Source of the DNA: Hymenobacter psychrophilus
GTDB lineage: Bacteria > Bacteroidota > Bacteroidia > Cytophagales > Hymenobacteraceae
Reading direction: 5' to 3'
Assembly: GCF_900107135.1 (NCBI RefSeq)
Contig: NZ_FNOV01000008.1
Location: forward strand, 62,001-126,000
DNA: 64,000 bases
Shown here in pieces: positions 24,221 to 32,186 of this stretch. Numbering within the stretch: the first letter of the stretch is position 1; every line of letters begins with the position of its first letter. The notes below the pieces were generated by a model. It had not been told where the DNA came from and did not search any database. It saw only the letters and a program-made list of their open reading frames with translations. The position numbers and the translations under genes are program-made.

Positions 24221-25789
24221 ATGGAAACCGGCGCTAGAAAGTGGATTATTGTCATTACGGTGGTGCTGTGCGCGCTGCTGGAGCTCATTGATACCAGCAT
24301 TGTGAATGTGGCCCTGACCCAGATGATGGGTAACCTCTCGGCCACGCTCTCGGAAGTGAGCTGGGTAATTGCCTCCTATGCCATTGCCAACGTGATTGTG
24401 GTGCCCCTGACCGGCTTTTTGTCGGAGCAGTTCGGGCGGCGTAATTACTTTGGCTTCTCGGTTATTCTGTTCACGGTGGCCTCCATTGCCTGCGGGCAGA
24501 GCACCAACATCTGGGAGCTGGTGGCCTTCCGCTTCATTCAGGGCGTGGGCGGCGGCGCGCTGATGGCCACTTCGCAATCCATCCTGATTGATACTTTCCC
24601 GCCCCGGCAGCTGGCCCTGGGCCAGGCCCTGTTTGGCATGGGCGTCATTATCGGTCCTACCATCGGACCCACGCTCGGCGGCTATATCGTGGATAACTAC
24701 GACTGGCCCTGGATTTTCTACGTGAACGTGCCGGTGGGCATCCTGGCCACCATCTTCACATTCCTGTTCATCAAGGACCCCGAATCCATTGCCAATGCCA
24801 TTCCGAAGCCCCTGCGGCAGCTGGACTGGGCCGGTATTTTCCTGCTGATTCTGGGGGTGGGTTCGTTGCAGTACGTGCTGGAAAAGGGCGAATCGGAAGA
24901 CTGGTTCGAGTCGGGCCTGATTATCACCTTCGCGTTGTTGTCCGTTATCGGGGTGGTGGGCTTTATCTGGCGCGAGCTGACGGCCAAAAATCCCATCGTG
25001 GATTTACGGGTGCTCACGCGCAGCCGTAATCTGGCGCTGGGGGCCATCCTGTCGTTTATTCTGGGCTTTGGGCTGTTCGCGTCGATATTCATCTTCCCCA
25101 TCTTCACCCAGCGAATTCTGGGCTTTACGGCGGCCCAAACGGGGTTTTTGCTGCTGCCGGGCGCCCTGCTGGCGGGCTTTATGATGCCCGTTATCGGCAA
25201 GGCCCTGCAAGCGGGCGTCCCGCAGAAATACATGCTGCCCTTCGGTTTCGGTATCTTCTTTCTGTTCACCTTCTGGATGAGCCAGAAGATTACCGGTTCG
25301 GCTGGCGAGGACGATTTCTTCTGGCCCCTGATGCTGCGCGGACTGGGCCTGAGCCTGTTGTTTCTGCCCATCACTACCATGTCGTTGCAGGGTCTGCGGG
25401 GCAAAGACGGCGCCCAGGCGGCGGGCCTCACGGGGATGCTGCGCCAGCTCGGCGGCTCGTTCGGGGTGGCCATTGTGGGCACGTATCTGGAGCGCAATAT
25501 TGCCTACAACCGGGTGGCGCTGCTGCCCAATATCTCGCTCTACGACCCCGAAACGCAGCAGCGCATCCAGGCTTTCACGCAGAACTTCATGGGCAAGGGC
25601 TTCACCTTCGAGCAGGCTAAGCTGCAGGCCTATCAGGTCCTCAACTTCAGCCTCATGAAAGAAGCCTCACTCATCACCTACGCCCAGACGTTTACCCTAC
25701 TGGGCCTGTTTTTCCTGGTCTGCATCCCGCTGCTCATCTTTATCAAGCGCATCCGCGACGCCGGCCCCATTGATCTGAACGCGCACTAG
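24221..25789 (+). CDS. EmrB/QacA-type MFS drug exporter (DHA2 family)
   Basis: 522 residues with about 14 predicted membrane segments, as in DHA2 drug:proton antiporters. Motif D1-type LIDTSIVNVALTQMM in helix 1, motif A-type GFLSEQFGRRNYFG after helix 2 and motif C-like GPTIGPTLGGYIVDNYDWPW in helix 5 are seen. With the EmrA-like and TolC-like proteins it forms a tripartite exporter from cytoplasm to outside. The substrate is not predictable; the nearby GAF-sigma54 regulator suggests inducible expression by a small molecule. Confidence 0.93.
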   Translation: METGARKWIIVITVVLCALLELIDTSIVNVALTQMMGNLSATLSEVSWVIASYAIANVIVVPLTGFLSEQFGRRNYFGFSVILFTVASIACGQSTNIWELVAFRFIQGVGGGALMATSQSILIDTFPPRQLALGQALFGMGVIIGPTIGPTLGGYIVDNYDWPWIFYVNVPVGILATIFTFLFIKDPESIANAIPKPLRQLDWAGIFLLILGVGSLQYVLEKGESEDWFESGLIITFALLSVIGVVGFIWRELTAKNPIVDLRVLTRSRNLALGAILSFILGFGLFASIFIFPIFTQRILGFTAAQTGFLLLPGALLAGFMMPVIGKALQAGVPQKYMLPFGFGIFFLFTFWMSQKITGSAGEDDFFWPLMLRGLGLSLLFLPITTMSLQGLRGKDGAQAAGLTGMLRQLGGSFGVAIVGTYLERNIAYNRVALLPNISLYDPETQQRIQAFTQNFMGKGFTFEQAKLQAYQVLNFSLMKEASLITYAQTFTLLGLFFLVCIPLLIFIKRIRDAGPIDLNAH

Positions 25790-25804
25790 GCGCGACTAGC
25801 AACT

Positions 25805-25865
25805 GCCCGCCTAAAAACAAGTAGCTGCTGCCACCCTGGCAACGATTGCTCGTTTTTAGGCGGGC
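25805..25865 (+). terminator. hairpin after the efflux block
   Basis: GCCCGCCTAAAAAC (25805-25818) pairs exactly with GTTTTTAGGCGGGC (25852-25865), 15 bases after the emrB-like stop. The T run is inside the stem, so termination strength is uncertain. Confidence 0.5.
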
Positions 25866-25965
25866 TTAATACTGCCCGATTTCGGCCACTGAACAGCGCT
25901 ACGCTTTGATAATGGCCGTGGATTTTCCTAGCTTCCCGGCCAAAAGCAGCCCTCGGCACCCAACA

Positions 25966-26403
25966 ATGTATCATCTGGTTTATACGAGTACCGCAACCGT
26001 GCATTTCACCGCCGCTGAGCTACAGCAGTTTCTGGTGTGGTGGCGGGCCAGCAACAGCCAGCTGGGTGTAACCGGAATACTGCTTTACAGCAACGAGGGC
26101 GACATTATCCAGGTGTTGGAGGGCGAGCAGCCGCAGGTGGAGGACTTATTCGCCGTCATTGAGCGGGATTTACGCCACCGCCATGTGCTTAAGCTTGCCG
26201 CTGGCCCCATAAAGCAGCGGCTGTTCGGCGAATGGTGCATGAGCTTTCGGCTGCTGGATTCGGCCGCTTTCTACTCCCTGGTAGGCTACGCCAACCCCGA
26301 CGAGCCCCTTCTGCTGCCCGCCGCTTCCGGCGGCACCGATACCGAGCTGCTGCAGCTGCTGAGTGAATTTGCCAGCTCGCACCCCGATGCGCTACCGCGC
26401 TAA
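25966..26403 (+). CDS. BLUF-domain blue-light sensor
   Basis: I chose the ATG at 25966 (MYHLVYTSTATVHF), giving 145 residues; a 20-codon extension is not BLUF-like. The BLUF domain fills residues 1-95 with the flavin-site residues in place: Tyr 6, Asn 30, Gln 49 (DIIQVLEGE), Trp 90 and Met 92 (FGEWCMSF), spaced nearly as in AppA. Short BLUF proteins bind FAD and signal through a partner. The last 45 residues hold no recognised output domain. No cyclase or EAL domain is encoded alongside, so the partner must be elsewhere. Confidence 0.92.
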   Translation: MYHLVYTSTATVHFTAAELQQFLVWWRASNSQLGVTGILLYSNEGDIIQVLEGEQPQVEDLFAVIERDLRHRHVLKLAAGPIKQRLFGEWCMSFRLLDSAAFYSLVGYANPDEPLLLPAASGGTDTELLQLLSEFASSHPDALPR

Positions 26404-26424
26404 AAACCGCGCCCAAAGCTGAAA

Positions 26425-26484
26425 CTCCTGCTACAGTAAAGGCCCCTAATGCATTGGCATCAGGGGCCTTTACTGTAGCAGGAG
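26425..26484 (+). terminator. long hairpin after the BLUF gene
   Basis: 28-base arms (26425-26452 / 26457-26484) with one mismatch and a 4-base loop; the stem contains GTAAAGGCCCCT. It is 22 bases after the BLUF stop and upstream of the end of a convergent gene (26563), so it may act both ways. Confidence 0.7.
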
Positions 26485-26562
26485 TCGCCCAGATGGTAAA
26501 GGCCGGGGTGGCGTCGCTGCTGCGGGGTTAATTCAGGTAGCTGATAATCAGCTGGTCACGGC

Positions 26563-27600
26563 TTACTGATACTGCACGTAGAGCGGCGAAGGCGTGAGGG
26601 CAATAACTTCGGCGGCCGTCATGATGTGGTGGGGCTTGGGTCGGGCGTCGTACTCGTAGAACAACTTGAAACCGGTGTATTGCACGGGCTCGTTGGCGAT
26701 ATAGGCCTTATAGGAGTCCTTTTTCAGTACCGGGTCGCCGTGGCCGTCCATGTGCATTACTACCTGCACACGCGGGTCGAGCTTGATATTTTTGTAGTTG
26801 CTCACCATTTTGCGGGTGAAGCGGTGCACCGTCAGCACCTTGGGCGGGAGCTTGTTTTCGCTCACGATGCGGGCCAGGAAGTTGATCGTGAAGTTGATAT
26901 CCTTGGCGTCGAGCGTCCCGATTTTCTGGTTGGGACGCACGCCGGGCATCGTGGAAAGCGAAAACTCAGGGTCGATGCCCAGGTGTACGATGGGGTCTTT
27001 GAGGTACTGCTCCAGCTTGGGCAACTCGGCCTGCAGAGTGCTGTGGCCCGGCTGCACATCGAGGAACACAATGTAATTATGCTCTTTGCCCCAGCTGATA
27101 ACCTCCTCAATCGTGGCCTTGGAATTCATCAGGCGCCATTTGCCGTCTTTGCCGGCCGTTCCCTGGGCCGTGATGGTGACGTTGTGAATGGCACCCTGCA
27201 CGGGGCGGCTCGGGTCGGCGGCCTGCCACTCGCCCAGCACTTTCTTCAGCTTGCGGAACATCTGCTCCTTGGGCTCGCGGCCTAGAATACCCATGCCCTT
27301 CGAGCGAATGTTGCCATAGAAGGCCACAATGCGCTTGCCCGGCAGAATAGCCCCCGGCAGCTGCCCGCTCACCTTTACAATCGAGTCGGCCTTGAGCGAG
27401 TCGCGGCGCATGGCCAAGCGCTGCATGGCAGCCGAATCGAGCGGGGCGGGCTGCTGCACCGAGTCGGCGGCCATAGCGGCCTTTTCGGAGTCGGTAGCCG
27501 AGCGCGAGCCGCAGCCGGGCAGCGTGGTGAGGGCGAAGGCGAGGCCCAGGCTGGCCAGCGCAGGGGTCGTGAGGCGGGTGAAGGTGGAGAGGTAAGGCAC
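26563..27600 (-). CDS. lipoprotein of unknown function
   Basis: 345 residues with a lipoprotein signal ending LTTLPGC (Cys about 29). A Ser/Asp/Ala-rich spacer follows, then a compact domain starting at about residue 89 (KRIVAFYGNIRSKGMGILG). Features include YIVFLDVQPGHSTLQAELP, VHLGIDPEFSL and VQVVMHMDGHGDP, with the alternating strand-helix character of a TIM-barrel. The conserved-looking acidic and His residues suggest a hydrolase-like fold, but I do not recognise a named family. It is transcribed alone, between two hairpins. Confidence 0.6.
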   Translation of the reverse strand: MPYLSTFTRLTTPALASLGLAFALTTLPGCGSRSATDSEKAAMAADSVQQPAPLDSAAMQRLAMRRDSLKADSIVKVSGQLPGAILPGKRIVAFYGNIRSKGMGILGREPKEQMFRKLKKVLGEWQAADPSRPVQGAIHNVTITAQGTAGKDGKWRLMNSKATIEEVISWGKEHNYIVFLDVQPGHSTLQAELPKLEQYLKDPIVHLGIDPEFSLSTMPGVRPNQKIGTLDAKDINFTINFLARIVSENKLPPKVLTVHRFTRKMVSNYKNIKLDPRVQVVMHMDGHGDPVLKKDSYKAYIANEPVQYTGFKLFYEYDARPKPHHIMTAAEVIALTPSPLYVQYQ

Positions 27601-27633
27601 TAAAACAACGGGAATTGAAGGCGAATGGAACTA

Positions 27634-27664
27634 CGAAGGTGCGGCTTTTGCGGCTGACTTTCAA
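27634..27664 (-). promoter_or_regulatory. candidate promoter of the unknown lipoprotein
   Basis: On the minus strand TTG (27662-27664) and, 20 bases on, CACCTTCG (27634-27641), resembling -33 TTG / -7 TAnnTTTG. The ATG at 27600 follows 33 bases later. Confidence 0.4.
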
Positions 27665-27699
27665 CCGAAGTCCAACCGGAAGTAGGCAAAGCACCAAAC

Positions 27700-27733
27700 A
27701 AAACGCCGCCCGAAGCATTTCGGACGGCGTTTT
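27700..27733 (-). terminator. terminator after blaR1-like gene
   Basis: AAAACGCCGTCCGAA, a 4-base loop, then TTCGGGCGGCGTTTT on the minus strand, pairing throughout with one G-U. It lies 22 bases after the stop at 27756. Confidence 0.8.
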
Positions 27734-27755
27734 GGAAGCGCTAAACGAAGAAGTG

Positions 27756-29159
27756 CTACTCGACTGAAAACGTAATCGGGACGGTGAAATATACGGGCAC
27801 CGCTTCCCCGTTCTGGCGGCCGGGCGTCCAGTTGCCCGGCAGGTTGCGCACGGCGTTCAGGGCGGCCTCATCCAGCTCCTGCGCCAGCGCCTTCGAAACC
27901 CCGGGCTTGTTCTGGGCCACGCCCTTCTGCACCTCGGTATTTTGAATGGTGCCATCGGCGCCCACAGTAAATTTCACGAAGGCCCGGCCCTCAATTTTGG
28001 CTGCCAATGCACCCGCCGGATAGTTGAGGGTTTTGCTGATATCAGCCAGAAGCTGCTCTTGGCCGCCCTCATACTGCGGCATCTGCTCGACGTAGTTGTA
28101 GGGGTCGCCGGGCTTATGCTGTACGGCCTCAACACTAGAGCCGATGGAAACCACCGTGGGCGGCGGTGGGGGCGGCACGGCGTTGTCGAGCTCCTTTTCG
28201 CAGGCCACCAGGCCGAGTAGCAGGCAGGCGCTTAATGGCAGCGGCAGCCAGCGTTTCCAGCGGCGGAGGGGGGCGGAGGTAGTCAGCATACGGATACGGG
28301 TTAGGGTGAAAGATTGGGTGAATGAATGGGCCAGGGGTAAGCCGGGGCTCAGGGAGGCCAGCGCCAGCCGGGCCAGCAGGGCCGGGTAGGGCGTGGCCGT
28401 TTCCTCCGGGGCCGCGGGGTGTGCGGCTACGGCGGCGCCCGGTGCCGCCGTGGCCCGCAGCGCCGCCGCGTCGGCCAGAAACTCGTGGATTTGGGCCAGG
28501 GCCGCGGGCAGCCGATGCACAAAGGGTATCGGCCACAGCAGCGCCCGCGCCACTTCCAGCAGTAGCCGCTCGCGGGTGTGGTGGCCGCGCACGTGAGCCA
28601 GCTCGTGGGCCAGCACCGCCCGGGCATCGGCCGTTGTCAGGGGCGCGGTTTCGTCCCAGAATACCAGCCGGCCAAAGGAGCTGATGGGCCGCTGCCCACC
28701 GGTGCGCACCAGCACGTAACCGGGCCGGGCTTCGCGGGTAAAATGCCGGGTGCTCCGGTGCAACGCAAGCAACTGGCTGGCCAGTAGCAGTAGCAGCGTC
28801 AGCACCCCGCCTCCATACAGCCCCAGCAGCCAGGGCATCGGTCCGGCTGTCGGTCCGCCGCTCAGCTCCCGCACCGTTATGGCCGGCAGCAACCCCCCGT
28901 TCAGCAGGCCCGAGCCACCGGCAGCGGGCTCCGGCAGCCAGGCGCTCAGCCACGCACCGGGCTCGGCGGCCGAAAGCAGCGGCGGAACCAGCAGCGCCAC
29001 CCAGGGCAGCCCCAGCAGAAAGCGCCGGTTGAAGTGGAAAAAACGCTCCTGCCGCAGCACGTAGCGGTACAGTAGCCAGCCCGCGCCCAGTAGCAGCGTG
29101 CTTTGCAGGCCCCAGCTAAGCAGGGCGGCCGTCGTGGTCGGAAGCAGGGTCGGAGGCAT
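27756..29159 (-). CDS. BlaR1-type M56 metallopeptidase with TonB C-terminal domain
   Basis: I chose the ATG at 29159 (MPPTLLPTTTAALLSWGLQ), giving 467 residues; the longer frame overlaps blaI. Membrane segments at the N-terminus are followed by the cytoplasmic M56 zinc protease motif HELAHVRGH (about 186-194). A membrane segment ending in LLGLVACEKE precedes an extracytoplasmic tail with a proline stretch and a TonB-type C-terminal domain (about 380-467, EGRAFVKFTVGADGTIQNTE). Such proteins sense an envelope signal and cleave BlaI-type repressors. The gene overlaps blaI by 44 bases. No beta-lactamase is nearby, so the signal may not be a beta-lactam. Confidence 0.88.
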   Translation of the reverse strand: MPPTLLPTTTAALLSWGLQSTLLLGAGWLLYRYVLRQERFFHFNRRFLLGLPWVALLVPPLLSAAEPGAWLSAWLPEPAAGGSGLLNGGLLPAITVRELSGGPTAGPMPWLLGLYGGGVLTLLLLLASQLLALHRSTRHFTREARPGYVLVRTGGQRPISSFGRLVFWDETAPLTTADARAVLAHELAHVRGHHTRERLLLEVARALLWPIPFVHRLPAALAQIHEFLADAAALRATAAPGAAVAAHPAAPEETATPYPALLARLALASLSPGLPLAHSFTQSFTLTRIRMLTTSAPLRRWKRWLPLPLSACLLLGLVACEKELDNAVPPPPPPTVVSIGSSVEAVQHKPGDPYNYVEQMPQYEGGQEQLLADISKTLNYPAGALAAKIEGRAFVKFTVGADGTIQNTEVQKGVAQNKPGVSKALAQELDEAALNAVRNLPGNWTPGRQNGEAVPVYFTVPITFSVE

Positions 29160-29547
29160 CGGCGGGGGCGTTGGGGGTAGCGGTTTGGGCGTGGCGCAGC
29201 AGCTCTTCCAGCTGCGCCGCGTCGAGGTTTTCTTCCTGCGCGAAAAACGATACCAGCCGGCTGAACGAGCCGCCGAAGTAGCCACCCAGCAGCTTGCCCA
29301 GCGAAAAGCGCCGGTACTCGTCGCGGGCCACCAGGGCGTGGTAGCGGTGGGTACGCCCGAAAGCCTCGTGGCCCACGAAGCCCTTCTGGGCCAGAATGCG
29401 GATGATGGTGGACACTGTGGTAACGGCGGGGCGGGGCTCGGGCAGCGCGGGCACTACGTCTTTCACAAAGCAGGGGCCGCGCTGCCAGAGCACCTGCATT
29501 ACCTGCTCTTCGGCGCGGGTTAGTTCGGGGAAAGAAGGGTCGGGCAT
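29116..29547 (-). CDS. BlaI/MecI-family transcriptional repressor
   Basis: 143 residues. The winged-helix begins at the N-terminus (ELTRAEEQVMQVLWQRG) with the recognition region VTTVSTIIRILAQKGFV, followed by a helical dimerisation part and a disordered acidic tail (ADASDPASDHDGRPA). It should dimerise on its own operator and be inactivated by proteolysis through the adjacent M56 protein. The reading frames overlap, so the two are co-translated. No clear dyad operator was identified in the 224 bases upstream. Confidence 0.92.
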   Translation of the reverse strand: MPDPSFPELTRAEEQVMQVLWQRGPCFVKDVVPALPEPRPAVTTVSTIIRILAQKGFVGHEAFGRTHRYHALVARDEYRRFSLGKLLGGYFGGSFSRLVSFFAQEENLDAAQLEELLRHAQTATPNAPADASDPASDHDGRPA

Positions 29548-29771
29548 AGATTCGTTGTTCGGTTTGCGATTCTCGTTTTCGGCGGTGGTCAGGGGGGAAA
29601 CCGGAGCACAGACGGAGTAAGTGCGGCCGGTGAATCAAAAGTGAAACTAAATAATTAGTTATTCAACTATTATTTTGGCTGAAGGATAAAAATGCCCTTT
29701 CCGGCGCGGTCGGAACACGGGGGCGGCCGGTGGCGTTGGGTAGGTTCGTTTGGTAACCAACCCGCTTCTTT
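29548..29771. other. divergent intergenic region blaI / hydrolase lipoprotein
   Basis: Contains an AT-rich core ATAATTAGTTATTCAACTAT at about 29651-29670 that should hold the blaI promoter and operator. No small gene is evident. Confidence 0.35.
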
Positions 29772-31010
29772 GTGCTGAAGACCCATATTTCCCGTTTTTC
29801 CGCGTCCGGCTGGGCAGTGGGCCTGCTGTGGCTGATAATGCTGGGTGCTGTGCCCGGCTGCAGCAGTGCCTCGCCCGAGCCTGCCACCGTTGCCCCACCC
29901 ACGGCCCCGCCGCCGGTGGCGCCGCCGCCCGCCCCGGTGCTGGTGGGCAGCAGCCTTATCGGCGAGTACGCCCCGGCCCAACTGGCGGCGAGGGTGGCCG
30001 ATATTCCGCTGGTGGGCGCGCTGGCGCGCTATTCGGTGCGGGTATACCGCCTCACCTACACCACCCGCAACACCGATGGGCAGGCCGTAACGGCCTCGGG
30101 GGCGGTGCTGGTGCCGGTGGCTCCGGCAGCGGTGCCGGTTATCAGCTACCAGCACGGCACGCTGCAGCCCGACGAGGAAAACCGGGCCCCCTCGTATTAC
30201 AGCCAAAGCAGCGAAATCTGGTCGGCCGTGTCGGTGCTGGCGGCTACGGGCTACGTGGTGTCGGCCCCCGACTATATTGGTTACGGCGCCTCCAAGGCCC
30301 TGCCGCACCCCTACGAGCACGGCGCCTCGCTGGCCTCGGCCTCGGCCGATATGCTGCGGGCCACCCGCGAATTCTGCGCCCAGCAGAACATCAATATCAA
30401 CAAGAAAAACTTCCTGCTCGGCTACTCGGAGGGCGGCTACGCCACCATGGCGCTGCACCAGCTGCTGGAGGAAAAGTACGCCGCCACGCTGCCCGTTACG
30501 GCCAGCGCCCCCGGCGCCGGAGCCTACCACAAATCGGCCTTCGCCCGCTACATTCTAAACTCGACGGAGCCGCTGAATTTCCTGAGCACCTACGTGTGGG
30601 TGCTGCGCACCTACGACCGGGTGTACCAACTCAACCGCCCGCTCAGCTATTACTACCAGCAGCCCTACGCCACCCGCCTGCAGGCCGACCCATTCAGCGC
30701 CGTGCCCCGGCAGGCCGCCGAGCTGTTCGCGCCCGCCTTCCGCCAGGCCGTGCTCACGAGTTCCGATGCGCCATTAACGGCCACGCTCACCGCCAACGAC
30801 GTGTATGACTGGCAGCCGCGCGCCCCGCTGGCCCTATTCCACGGCACCGCCGACGACTATGTGCCCTTCTTCAACTCGGAGGATGCCTACAACGCCATGC
30901 GCGCCCGCGGTGCCATCCAAGTCGAGCTACGACCGATTCCTGGCGGCACCCACTTTACCGCCGCTCCGGTGTACACGCTGCAGGCCTACGCGTTTATCTC
31001 GCAATTTTAG
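29772..31010 (+). CDS. alpha/beta-hydrolase lipoprotein (secretory-lipase type)
   Basis: The start is a GTG at 29772; a later ATG would lose most of the signal. 412 residues with a lipobox at GAVPGCSS (Cys 30) and a proline-rich linker (about 40-55). The alpha/beta-hydrolase domain has VISYQHGTLQ (oxyanion region), the nucleophile elbow GYSEGG (about residue 219), an acidic residue in FHGTADDYVPF and the catalytic His in GGTHF near the end. The family cleaves esters or lipids at the cell surface. It stands alone between divergent blaI and a convergent gene. Confidence 0.82.
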   Translation: MLKTHISRFSASGWAVGLLWLIMLGAVPGCSSASPEPATVAPPTAPPPVAPPPAPVLVGSSLIGEYAPAQLAARVADIPLVGALARYSVRVYRLTYTTRNTDGQAVTASGAVLVPVAPAAVPVISYQHGTLQPDEENRAPSYYSQSSEIWSAVSVLAATGYVVSAPDYIGYGASKALPHPYEHGASLASASADMLRATREFCAQQNININKKNFLLGYSEGGYATMALHQLLEEKYAATLPVTASAPGAGAYHKSAFARYILNSTEPLNFLSTYVWVLRTYDRVYQLNRPLSYYYQQPYATRLQADPFSAVPRQAAELFAPAFRQAVLTSSDAPLTATLTANDVYDWQPRAPLALFHGTADDYVPFFNSEDAYNAMRARGAIQVELRPIPGGTHFTAAPVYTLQAYAFISQF

Positions 31011-31062
31011 GGGGAAACATGAGCAAGTGCGTGAGGGCGTGCGCAGAGGAAGCGACGGCCGG

Positions 31063-31746
31063 CTAGAATCCCGGTTCCGGCCGGGGGGCGGCGGCACCCC
31101 GCTGGCTTAGCAGGGCCTCGTAGTCGGTTATGATTTCGGCCAGAAAAGTTAGGTTGTGGTTGCAGCGGTCCAGGTCGAACTGAGCGGGGTCGAACTTGCC
31201 CAGGCCGGCGTACTCGCCGGGCATGCGCTTGCGCTTGCCGGCAGCTTTCTCGGCCAGCAGCGCCAGCAGGTTCTCGAAGCCGGGCGGGCCGCCGATGTCT
31301 TCGGGCGGCGCGGCCCGCTTGCCGGCCAGGCAGCGCACCGATTCCAGGCGGGCCGCCTCGGGCAGCAGGGGCGTTAGCTGCTCCACCACTATATCGTGCT
31401 GCCAGTAGTCGCCGAAGTCGTAGGTGTAGGTTACTGTGTCGCCGGGGGTGGCCAAAATGGTACTCAGCGGTGCTTTTCGCGGGTCGTGCTTGCTTTCTTC
31501 CGGGTCCGAGTCGTCGTCTGACCCAGCCAGTGGCATGGCTACGAATTCGGGCACGGATTCAGTCCCTCGGTCCCCGCGCCCCCGCTCCTGGCGGAATTCC
31601 CAGAGGTGGTAGTTTTCCCAATCGAACAGCAGCTGGAGCACGAAATGCAGCTCCCAGAACGTGAGGGTGTCGGGCAGCGCCACGCGCCGCCACACGGGCG
31701 GCCTGGTATAGCGCAGGCTTGCTTTAAGTTGCAGTAAGTTAGCCAT
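31063..31746 (-). CDS. plasmid pRiA4b ORF-3 family protein
   Basis: 227 residues beginning MANLLQLKASLRYTRPPVWR, with the family pattern PPVWRRVALPDTLTFWELH, FDWENYHLWEF, YTYDFGDYWQHDIVVE and GGPPGFENLL. The biochemical role is unknown; such proteins occur on both plasmids and chromosomes. The neighbours are unrelated. Confidence 0.88.
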   Translation of the reverse strand: MANLLQLKASLRYTRPPVWRRVALPDTLTFWELHFVLQLLFDWENYHLWEFRQERGRGDRGTESVPEFVAMPLAGSDDDSDPEESKHDPRKAPLSTILATPGDTVTYTYDFGDYWQHDIVVEQLTPLLPEAARLESVRCLAGKRAAPPEDIGGPPGFENLLALLAEKAAGKRKRMPGEYAGLGKFDPAQFDLDRCNHNLTFLAEIITDYEALLSQRGAAAPRPEPGF

Positions 31747-31814
31747 CGGGCAGAGACGCTGGTTGAAAGCGCAACCTACTTATTTCGCCCGAGAAGAAGC
31801 GGCCCGCTACCGCT

Positions 31815-32171
31815 TCATTGGCTGGCTGCCGCCGCCCGCCCCCACGCCCCGGCCAGCGCGGCCAGCCCGCCCACCAGCCCGGCGAGTAGGCCACCAAGCA
31901 GCACCAGCCGCCAGGAGTTGCCGCCCAGTGGCAGCAACGTAGCCACGCGGCCAGCCAGCAGGCCTGCACCATGGAGGTTGAGCCAGGCGGCGGGCAGCCA
32001 CCAACTGAGCGCCGCACCCAGCAGCCCGGCCCCAAAGGCAGCCCCGGCCGAACCGCCCCGCCACGCGGCCAGCCCCAGGCACAGCGGCAGCACCACCCAC
32101 CAGGGTAGCACCAGTTGGGCCAAGCTGGCCAGCACGAAAATCAGCAGGAAAAGAATAAAAAACGATTTCAT
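31815..32171 (-). CDS. small membrane protein next to penicillin acylase
   Basis: 118 residues, MKSFFILFLLIFVLASLAQL, with about four hydrophobic segments rich in Leu, Ala, Gly and Trp. It starts 15 bases after the penicillin-acylase stop and is probably cotranscribed. No family recognised. Confidence 0.65.
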   Translation of the reverse strand: MKSFFILFLLIFVLASLAQLVLPWWVVLPLCLGLAAWRGGSAGAAFGAGLLGAALSWWLPAAWLNLHGAGLLAGRVATLLPLGGNSWRLVLLGGLLAGLVGGLAALAGAWGRAAAASQ

Positions 32172-32186
32172 AGGAATTGGGCTGGC

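Noticed and set aside
29750..30808. Alternative 352-codon frame overlapping the hydrolase lipoprotein
   Set aside because: The frame at 29772-31010 has the lipobox, GYSEGG and GGTHF motifs; the other has none.
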